A stretch of 64,000 bases of DNA from Euleptes europaea (lineage: Eukaryota > Chordata > Lepidosauria > Squamata > Sphaerodactylidae). The notes under the pieces were generated by a model. The model made no database searches and had not been told where the DNA came from. It worked only from the letters and a program-made list of their open reading frames with translations. Location of the stretch: NCBI RefSeq assembly GCF_029931775.1, contig NC_079326.1, positions 4,494,604 to 4,558,603 on the forward strand, read 5' to 3'. The translations under genes and the position numbers were made by a program. This document shows, piece by piece, positions 38,978 to 64,000 of this stretch; the first letter of the stretch is position 1; every line of letters begins with the position of its first letter.

Positions 38978-39501
38978 TGTGACAGATGCAGGGCTAAAGT
39001 GTGAACTGTCTCTGTGGCTGAGGAGGAGGAGGAGGAGGATTGTGGCAGAGGGAGAAAAACCTGCCTTCAGTCACTAAGTGGGAGGCGGCTCCTGAAATCT
39101 GAGGAGTGGGAAAGGTGGTGGACAAACCTCCACTCTCTGGTCTTCTGTGTGCTAGGGTAAACCGAGTCCACACTGAGCATATTGAACGTAATGCATATAT
39201 TGAACAAAGTCTGAATATATTTACTGAATAGCCTGAAGAGACGGTACTGAGAACTAAGTACTGTGCCTGTAACCATTTAAGATTTGAACTGTTCCTAACC
39301 AACTTAAGCTTTGTGCCTCTATTGAAGAAATCTACCTACCTCTCTGTAAATAATAAACTTCAATTTATATTCGTAATGATAAAATCAGCTACAGCCTCTA
39401 AGCCTCTCAATTTCACCTGGGGGGAGGAAAGGGAAGCCTTCTCCTCACACAAACAAAGGTGACAAGGTGCGGGGTTTAAGAAATATTAAAAAACCCTCAC
39501 A
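38978..39501 (+). mobile_element. LTR-like fossil, possible 5' LTR
   Basis: It starts TGTGACAG, has AATAAA at 39352-39357, ends CCCTCACA, and is followed by GTTATTGGTAACAGGAG, which could be a primer-binding site. Broken: only a short leader-like stretch follows before a SINE. The family is not determined. Confidence 0.4.
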
Positions 39502-39611
39502 GTTATTGGTAACAGGAGAAAAATTTGTGAGGGTTCAAAAGGGAAGAAGGACCCTCACATGACCCTATAGGCCTCACCTTGTTATTGTCTATATATAGTC
39601 ATTTTCCTCCC

Positions 39612-39752
39612 GTCAAGTCGCATCTGACTTATAACGACCCCCTAAGGTTTTCAAGGCAAGAGGCATTTGGAGGTGGTTTGTCATTGCCTGCCTCTGCATC
39701 ATGATCCCGGTATTCCTTGGAGGTCTCCCATCCAAATACTAGCCAGGGCCAG
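39612..39752 (-). mobile_element. 5S rRNA-derived SINE, 5'-truncated, reverse
   Basis: The reverse complement reads TATTTGGATGGGAGACCTCC, GGAATACCGGGATC, then GTTTTCAAGG and the tail GTCGTTATAAGTCAGATGCG. The 5S head is cut short. It abuts the CR1 copy. Confidence 0.8.
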
Positions 39753-39754
39753 GG

Positions 39755-41388
39755 TTAAAGAAACCTAGTTTCTTTAAATGAAACGAAGTCCTCAGGGCCA
39801 GATGAATTGCATCCAAGGGTACTTAAAGAACTTGCAGATGTAACTTATGAGCCTCTTACTATTTTTGAGAATTCTTGGCGAACAGGTGAGGTGCCAGAAG
39901 ACTGGAGGCGGGCAAATGTTGTCCCCATCTTCAAGAAGGGGAAAAAGGAGGATCCGGGTAACTACTGACCCATCAGCTTGACTTCTATACCGGGAAAAGT
40001 TTTTGAACAAATCATCAAACCGTCAGTTCTTGAGCATTTAGAAAGGATGGATCTGATTATTAAGACCCAGTACGGGTTTCTCAAGAACCAGTCATGTCAG
40101 ACTAATCTTATCTCTTTTTGAGAAAGTTACTACCTTGCTGGGTCAGCAGAATGCAGTAGTCATAGTTTATCTAGATTTCAGTAAGGCTTTTGATAAGGTT
40201 CCCCATAATATTCTTGTTGACAAATAGGGAAAATGTGATTTAGATCCTGTTACTGTTAGGTGGATCTGTAATGGGTTGACCGATCGCACCCAAAGAGTGC
40301 TTGCTAATGGTTCCTCAACCACTTGGAGAGGAGTGACTAGTGGAGTGCCTCAGGGATCTGTCCTCGGCCCTGTGTTGTTCAATACCTTTATAAATCATTT
40401 GGATGAAGGAATAGAGGGGATGCTTATTAAATCTGCAGATTATACTAAATTGGGAGGGATAGCAAGTACAGTAGAAGACAGAGCCAAGATACAGGACGAT
40501 CCTGACAGGCTGGAGAATTGGGCTAAAACCAATAAAATGCATTTCAACAGAGATAAATGTAAAGTTCTGCATTTAGGTAGGAAAAATCAAATGCATAATT
40601 ATAGGATGGGGAGACTTGTCTGAGCAGTAGTGTGTGTGAAAAGGTTCTTGGATTTTGGTAGACCAAACACTGAACATGAGTCAGCAGTGTGATGCAGTAG
40701 CTAAAAAGGCAAATGCGATCTTGGGCTGCATTAACAGAAGTATAGTGTCCAGATCACGTGAAGTGATGGTATCGCTGTACTCTGCTCTGGTTAGACCTCA
40801 CCTAGAGTATTGTGTTCACTTTTGGGCACCACAATTTAAGAAAGATGTAGATAAGCTGGAATGTGTCCAGAGGGAGGCAACAAAGATGGCTGAAGGGTCT
40901 GGAGACCAAGTCCTATGAGGAAAGGTTGAAGGAGCTGGGTATGTTTAGCCTGAAGAGGAGAAGACTGAGAGGGGATATGATAACCATCTTCAAGTACCTG
41001 AAGAGCTGTCATATGGAGGATGGTGCCGAGTTGTTTTCTGTTGCCCCAGAAGGTCGGATCAGAACCAACGGGTTAACATTAAATCAGAAGAGTTTCCATC
41101 TAGACATTAGGAAGAATTTTCTAACAGTTAGAGCGGTTCCTTAGTGGAACAGGCTTCCTCGGGAGGTGGTAAGCTCTCCTTCCCTGGAGGTTTTTAAGCA
41201 GAGGCTAGATGGCCCCCTGTCAGCAATGCTGATTCTATGAACTTAGGCAGTACATGAGAGGGAGGGCATTTTGGCAATCTTCTGGGCATTGTGTGTGTGT
41301 GGGGGAGGTAGTGTGAATTTCCTGCATTGTGCAGGGGGTTGGACTAGATGACCCTGGTGGTCCTTTCCAACTCTATGATTCTATGGCC
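39755..41388 (+). mobile_element. CR1 LINE, 5'-truncated ORF2 to 3' end
   Basis: Frames match CR1 reverse transcriptase in order: DELHPRVLKELA, VYLDFSKAFDKVPHN, GVPQGSVLGPVLFN, then LGCINRSIV and [16 protein letters not shown]. The 3' UTR ends CAACTCTATGATTCTATG, the CR1 terminal octamer repeat. The catalytic FADD position reads SADY. Several stops and frameshifts show it is dead: an in-frame TGA near 39967 and frame changes near 40120, 40220 and 40620. Confidence 0.92.
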
Positions 41389-41500
41389 GAGAGAGTGTGA
41401 CTGGCTCAAGGTCACCCAGCAAGCTTCCACAGTGTGAGTGCGGATTTGAATCTGGGTTTCCCAGGTCCTCGTCCAACATCTTAACCACTACACCTACAAC
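41388..41500 (-). mobile_element. tRNA-derived SINE fragment
   Basis: On the - strand: TGTAGTGGTTAAGATGTTGG, CCAGATTCAAATCCGC and GGGTGACCTTGAGCCAG. It is truncated directly at the CR1 3' end. Confidence 0.75.
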
Positions 41501-41974
41501 CATTTTATGCCAATTTGTTTTTAAACTGTAGCTGATAAGAGGTCTCACTGTATTATTTTGATGACACTAGCGGATGGAGGCCTCCGAGAGGCATGTACAG
41601 CTTGATGTGCATTTTGGAAGACCATCTAGCTCATGAGGCACGAGGGGAAATCTTGGGACTCCATGAGAATTTTTAAGTGAAAATGGGGTTCCCAGTTCTC
41701 AGGTTACTTAACTTTAAAAACCACTGCAGTACAATATTTCCTATGGATGCATATACCATGAACAATGCAAGCACATGGACCAATTTAGGTATTTTCTAGC
41801 AAAAACCAGAAGGGGTTTTGTTTGGGGTAATCTCTTGCATAAGTACCCAAAAGTAGTATTTTTTTCTAGATGGCTATCTGTTGCAACTGGCTGAGTCAAA
41901 ACTACTCAAGTGGCCACCTTGAGTACAAAAGAACCTTGGAATTCAGCTACGGATCCGCCTGTGCCCTAAAATGA

Positions 41975-42290
41975 CTCCACCCACTCTCCCCTTATGTCTG
42001 GAATGGCCTCCCACAACATTTGGCCAATGCCAAGTGTCTCATTTCTTTCAGACCCTCTTTCAATATCCGCTACTTCCATGAAACGTTTAGCACGCACTTT
42101 TAATCCCCACTGACTTCTACTCTAAACTCAAGTACGCACAACTGCAATGAACACATATTTGTCCTACCACCACCTTCTAGTGCTGTTTTCACTGCATCAA
42201 GTTTATGATTGTAAGCTTCTCAGATCAAGGACCTATCTTCTGATACTCTGTAAAAACACCCCACGTATGTTAATGGTGGAATATAAAACA
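41975..42290 (+). mobile_element. L2/CR1-type LINE 3' end
   Basis: A weak frame reads LWNGLPQHLANAKC..., SFRPSF, followed by a 3' UTR with GATTGTAAGCTTCTCAGATC and ATGTTAATGGTGGAATAT. These are features of an old L2-type tail. Confidence 0.55.
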
Positions 42291-42781
42291 TCAGATCAAC
42301 AAGTTTCCAAAATTAATGTAACATTTTTTCAGGGATGTCTTAAGAATAAATACCTATTCTTTTTCCATTCTGCTGTATGGCCAAATAAAGAACCCCAAAG
42401 AATTGCTTTCCCAAGTTTTCCTTTTTTTAAAAGGAAGTTGCATATTGATTAATGCACTGCTAGCTTGAAACATTAAAGCAATCTCTCATGTGGGACTGGA
42501 ACACACACATAAGGAAGTCTCTGATAGACAGAGATATTCAGATCTTGTACTGACTGAATCCCTGTTGGGAGAAAAGGCAGGATAAAACATTTAAACCACA
42601 TTCCAGTTTCCACTGACACAGAATTTAATGTGCATCTGAATCTATGCTTAGTTCCAGAGAAAGTCTAAGTAAAAGTATGGACATTTTGGAAAATACATTT
42701 AGGGCCCTGTCCACTAGCAGTTCATATCCTACATAAGGTTAATACAGTTGACAAAATGGCTGGTTATTTTCTTTTGATATA

Positions 42782-43059
42782 CAGGTTGAGTTTCCCTTAT
42801 CTGGGCTTCTGAAATCCAGACTGACCCAAAACCAGACGTTTTGAGGGAGGGAGAAAGCGCCACCCCGCTCCTTCCTTGGTGCTCTGGGAAAAGAATCAGG
42901 AAGGAGGATAGGAAAGGGTGGGGAGAAAAAAAAGGGAAGCCAGCTTTCTTTTCAGGGAGGAGGAGACTACTGCTAGCATACCTATTCCAAAATAAGGAAA
43001 TATCCAAACTACGGAACACTTCTGGTCCCAAGCAGTCCCGATATGGGATACTCAACTTG
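42782..43059. mobile_element. Tc/mariner (Tigger-like) miniature element, TA TSD
   Basis: The inverted ends CAGGTTGAGTTTCCC and the reversed GGGATACTCAACTTG resemble MER2/Tigger termini and are flanked by TA on both sides (42780-42781, 43060-43061). The interior encodes nothing recognisable. Confidence 0.75.
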
Positions 43060-43345
43060 TATTACTTTTAGCTTGTAATGATTTTTAACCACATCAGAAA
43101 CCTTTGAACTGAAAGACAGGCACAGATTTTTTAAATAATAAAATGCAGTTTTGCCTGCCATTCTATGCATAATTATTTACCTAAGAATACGTTCAATTAG
43201 CTCAGTGGAACATGTGTCCAAGTAGAGATGGCCAGGCTTGGGCCACATGTGAAAGAACTGGCTAGACCAGGTTCCGTTGATTGTATGAACGAAAGCAGAC
43301 GCTACAATCACATGTGCAAGGAATTTTAAAATTATAGCTATTAAA

Positions 43346-43351
43346 TTTATT
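43346..43351 (-). promoter_or_regulatory. SMARCAL1: Candidate SMARCAL1 polyadenylation signal
   Basis: AATAAA on the - strand lies about 176 bases past the stop codon, followed by TTGCACATGTGATTGT. This is the nearest canonical signal. Confidence 0.5.
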
Positions 43352-43526
43352 TGATCAAAGTCTTCACTAGATAATACAATTATTTTTCCCTCCATTTGAA
43401 TACAAATACATTAAATGGTTGAACAAAAACTAAGCAAGCACATTACTGGCTGCAAAAATAATCATCAATCCACCATTGTTTGCATGGACTTGTTGGGAAG
43501 AGTTCTCCCACTTTCCCCAGGGAAGG

Positions 43527-60407
<16,881 letters not shown>

Positions 60408-61005
60408 CTAGGTAAGTGACAACATCCACCACATCATTAAAGCAATCACAAGAGTTACGGGGCATCTGTCCAGTGGGGATCTGACATACAGGCTAGAATT
60501 AGCAATTTTTTAAAGAGGTAAGATTTTAGTCCTAGAGAAACATGAAGATGTCTGTTTGGGGGGGGGGGGAATCTAACTGCTATAGGCTGAACATTTTGGT
60601 GAACACCCCTCTGGTGCCAGCAATATTCCTGCTCTTTCCCAATCATTTTCCAACTTTGCCCCCCTCTGCCTTGCCTAGCTCGTTCCCCACCACCACTCCT
60701 GTTTTAACCCTGAAGCTCCAATATCCCAAATTTACTGTTCAAAGCAACAATATCCAGATCAGGACCACAGCATAGGAGAAGGAGGAGGAATTCCCAGCTT
60801 TTCCCCCTGTGCTGTTTTTTTTTGGGTGGGGGGGGGGTGGCTGACACAGCCTGGGGGCCATGGGGGGTTATTTTCTCTGTGGGGAACATGCAGCTGTCCC
60901 AATTCAAACCATGCCCTGATGTACATTTACTCATGAGCTGCAACTAGGAACTAGCAGCTACAGTATAGCTGCAGGTCCCCGTGGTGGACTCATGCAGTCT
61001 GTAAT

Positions 61006-61182
61006 GAATGATCCAGGCTAGCCCAATCTCGTCATATCTCAGAAGCTAAGCAGGGACAGCCAAGGAATACCAGGGTTGCTATGAAGAGGCAGGCAATGGC
61101 ACACCACCTCTAAACATCTCTTACCTTGAAAACCCTACAGGGTCACCATAAATTGGCTGCAACTTGAGGGCACTTTACATAC
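61006..61182 (+). mobile_element. 5S rRNA-derived SINE
   Basis: AGCCCAATCTCGTCATATCT and CAGAAGCTAAGCAGGGACAG are 5S-like. The tail is GGTCACCATAAATTGGCTGC, AACTTGAGGGCAC. It has an internal deletion relative to 31235-31450. Confidence 0.85.
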
Positions 61183-62021
61183 AAAATTGAAACTTCTGAC
61201 CAGTCTTTGAGAGCAACCCCACATGGAACCGATTACAAGTATTCTAGTCTTGAGGTTAGAGTAACATGAATCAGTACAGTGAGATAAAATGAGTCTAGGT
61301 AGCAGACAGGGGAGGGAGAAACTCCTCCCTATATCATAGCCTGAAAATGCCACCCCTCAGCTACTTAGTACCCATAATGCTCCTACCTCAACCTGCCAGA
61401 ACACACACATGCCCTGGATTCCAGCAAATAAAAAAAAAATCAAGAAGCTGCCATTTTCTGACTTGTGATGTTAAAACCTCCCAGCTGAAGCACTACATTA
61501 TATCTTTAAGAGAAGCTCCTGAACCTTCACAAAACTGAACATCTGTGCCAATCTCCGTGCATGTTCATTACTAACATCAACTGCTTTGAAAAATGGCTTC
61601 AGAACATTTTGTTTTGCACAATTTTGCCCATAAATAAAAACAGGTGACATTTCATTTGTTGCAAATTTTTTATGAGCCAGAAATGCCAAGCAGTTGGATT
61701 GTAAACCAATAAACCAATTCCATATCTTTACTTATTGCATCTGCCAGAGATTTGTGGGTTTATGCCAGAAAGCAGAATCAATTCCTTTTAAATGGAAAAT
61801 TTCAGTCTCTCTCTCTCTTTTTCTTAACTGAGGGTTTTGGCTTGAGAATTTTGATCAATTTTGATTTAATTTATTAGAAGGCCCACTTATACTGTTGTAG
61901 TTTCCATCCTTACAGGTCCTAAAACTATTTTTAACTAATTCTGGAACAATGAAAGGGGGAAAAAGTTTTACATTACAAAGCAAAGACAGGGCTTCTGTCC
62001 TTGTGTAATCACCCTGTAATA

Positions 62022-62654
62022 CAGGTATGGGGAACCTCAGGCCCCGGGGTTGCCCCCTATAGCCGCAGCGTGCAGGAACGCCGGGGCACACTGTAAGCCC
62101 CTCTTGGTGCCTGTCGGCTGTTGAGCAGCAAGGGGTGGAGGAAGAGGCCCGCATGCACGCAGGAGCCGATCGGGCTTCAGGGGGCCTTTTGTGGACTCTG
62201 GGGCGGGGAGGGCATGGAGCCTGGGGCCAGGTCACATGGGGCCAGCAGGTGTGTGTGTGGGGGGAAAGGCTTTTCTCTCTCCCTCTCTTTCTGTCTCTTT
62301 CTTTGTCTTCTCCCCCTCTTTCTGTTTCTTTCTCCCTCTCTCCCTTTTCCTCTTTCTCTGTATTCCTTCCTTCCTCCCTTGCCGATTGACCACGGGCTGC
62401 GCCTCCCTGGCGCCTCATATGCTCGGGCCCACCGCTGGCTGCCCTCCCACCGGGGGGGGGGGAGGACCGGGGGAGCCCTCCAGGCCTTCTCTGCGTGGCC
62501 TCCCCTGGGGTTGCCAACCTCCAGGTGGTGGCCGGAGACCAGGCAACCCTAGCCTCTTCCCCCCACCACCAGGAGATCTACACCTGGTGTGGCCCCCGAA
62601 TGATGTTATAAACATGCAAATGGCCCTTGGCAGGAAAAAGGTTCCCCACCCCTG
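62022..62654. mobile_element. hAT miniature element with 8-bp TSD (7/8)
   Basis: The inverted ends CAGGTATGGGGAACCT and AGGTTCCCCACCCCTG are flanked by CTGTAATA (62014-62021) and CTGTAATG (62655-62662). The interior has a pyrimidine tract (62270-62390) and a fragment of the TAGGGTTGCCA family (62508-62575). Confidence 0.85.
62270..62390 (+). repeat. Polypyrimidine (CTCTTT) tract
   Basis: About 120 bp is almost entirely C and T on the + strand, built from CTCTTTCT and CTCCC words, inside the hAT element. Confidence 0.85.
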
Positions 62655-62927
62655 CTGTAATGTAACGGCATTTGCCTGCAGGCAAGTGGTGGACAACCTT
62701 TCCCAAAGGAATTCTCCCAGGAAATGCTTCCATACCAAACCAGTAATTCCCTACAACCACCACCGTTTTTTCCCAGGCTCAAAGGCTGCTATCATACAGG
62801 TTTTTTTCTTTGTTTTGGCTTCCAAACTGGAGCACCTTTTTGGAGCATCCACATGCCATAATGCTCTAACTACACTCCAGTAGTCCTTTCCCCATCCTCA
62901 ATATGCTCTTCCCAAAACCCATATTAA

Positions 62928-63222
62928 GGTAAAGGTAATCCCCTGTGCAAGCTCTGCGTCATTCCTGACCCATGGGATGATATCACATCCCGACGTTTAC
63001 TAGGCAGACTTTGTTTACAAGGTGGTTTGCCGTTGCCTTCCCCAGTCATCATCCCTTTACCCCCAGCAAGCTGGGTACTCATTTTACCAAGCCCGGAAGA
63101 ATGCGAGGCTGAGTCAACCTTGAGCCGGCTACCTGAAACCAACTTCCACTGGGATCGAACTCAGATCGTGAGCAGAGCTTTGACTGCAGTACTGCAGCTT
63201 ACTGCTCTGCGCGACAGAGCTC
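62928..63222 (-). mobile_element. tRNA-derived Sauria-type SINE, near full length
   Basis: On the - strand: GGAGCTCTGTCGCGCAGAGC head, GCAGTACTGCAGTC, GAGTTCGATCCCAGTGGAAG (B box), GGCTCAAGGTTGACTCAGCC, GAGTACCCAGCTTGCTGGGG, then CAGGGGATTACCTTTACC tail. Confidence 0.9.
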
Positions 63223-64000
63223 CTTTTATAACCCAGGTTACTCCAATCTTACTGGAAAGAGTGCAGTGCAGGTACATACTCACTGGATAGGAAGGTGTGC
63301 ATTTTCAAATATCCCACCCACATCAGTGCCACTTCCCTGCTGTCCACCCCACTCCAGGTCCCCATTTTCCCTATTAGTGCTACAGTACTGTAACACTAGT
63401 GGCACAGTGGGGGAAATACAGGGGAAATGGTGGCTGATGGAAGGAAGTATACAGAAAACTCCTGTGTGAAAGTTCCATGGGAAAGTGCATGCCTCTACAT
63501 TTGCAGCACCAATGAATGCCCAACAAAGGAGCCCTACCGTGTGGGTACAGCCAAAGACTGAGAAAATTTCAGCTGGGAGAAGGCAATTGTAGGGAAGAAA
63601 TGGCCAGTAGGGGGCATTTAATCTTGTATCTGTAGATTTCCCTCCAGTGAGGCTCATGACTGGATGAAGACTTGATCTCTGTGTGTGTGGGGGACGACGA
63701 CAATTTGGGGGATATTTTCAGGTAAGAACTGAGAAGAGTCAAGCACTCCCACTGCCACCTGATTCCATCCTGCAAATACCTCTCTCCCATGCACTTTTAG
63801 GGAAATGTTGTCCGTGTGTGTGTGTGTAGGGCATGTAGCTCTCCCCCCTCCCAATTCCAATATCTGGAGTAAGAAGCACTTTCTCAACAATGTGTAAACA
63901 TACACAAAGACCAATGACATCTTCAATCACTGATTTCTTTCTAATTAGTGTATCTGGCCGTGCATGAAGACGTCCAGAATAGGAAATTCACAGCATTTAG

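Larger units (their letters stand above)
60408..64000 (-). other. SMARCAL1: SMARCAL1 intron (partial), repeat-filled
   Basis: No further SMARCAL1 exon was found up to the window edge. It contains a 5S SINE, a hAT element and a Sauria-type SINE. 61200-62013 and 63230-64000 show nothing recognised beyond short simple repeats. Confidence 0.6.

Noticed and set aside
61498-61689. 63-codon - strand frame with KPFFKAVDVSNEHARRLAQM
   Set aside because: Composition looks protein-like and may be a transposon remnant, but there is no ATG start, no neighbours and I do not recognise the family.
60408-64000. Next upstream SMARCAL1 exon (GTPAMSRPAELYTQ region)
   Set aside because: No stretch with this sequence was found; it must lie beyond 64000.

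Overview
This is vertebrate nuclear DNA, almost certainly from a squamate reptile (lizard or gecko lineage). The evidence is spliced vertebrate genes plus 5S-rRNA-derived and tRNA-derived Sauria-type SINEs, CR1 and L2 LINEs, a DIRS retroelement, Penelope-like fold-back insertions and many hAT miniature elements. There are no bacterial genes, operons or CRISPR arrays.

Three host genes are supported by spliced exons. IGFBP2 runs on the + strand; only exons 3 (4689-4829) and 4 (9552-9710) are present, and its 5' exons lie off the left edge. RPL37A is complete on the - strand in four coding exons (ATG at 34411-34413, stop at 29189-29191, 92 aa). SMARCAL1 runs on the - strand; its last seven coding exons (60407 down to 43527, 298 codons) are present and the rest lies off the right edge. 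This is the vertebrate SMARCAL1-RPL37A-IGFBP2 neighbourhood, but IGFBP2 and RPL37A are convergent here, unlike the human order as I recall it.

Layout: 1-12.6 kb is IGFBP2 introns, exons and 3' region. 12.6-29.1 kb is intergenic, dominated by a DIRS fossil (16.3-23.7 kb) carrying nested insertions and by a 1.9-kb hAT element (24.7-26.6 kb). 29.1-34.45 kb is RPL37A with an NRF1/TOP-type promoter. 34.5-43.3 kb is intergenic and repeat-rich, with a near-perfect 0.63-kb palindrome and a CR1 copy. 43.3-64 kb is SMARCAL1, whose introns hold a rearranged CR1, hairpin elements and a 4.4-kb CR1 with a GC-rich insert.

The most interesting signal is a set of five insertions (5.35, 15.26, 30.98, 37.97 and 47.50 kb). 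Each has its own 13-16 bp target-site duplication and each is built as a long inverted repeat. Four contain a full or partial hammerhead-ribozyme core (CTGAAGA, helix II, GAAA), and the fifth looks like a decayed relative. They fit non-autonomous Penelope-like elements. The 15.5-kb copy shows all three helices of a type I hammerhead. The 47.5-kb copy lies in the sense direction inside a SMARCAL1 intron.
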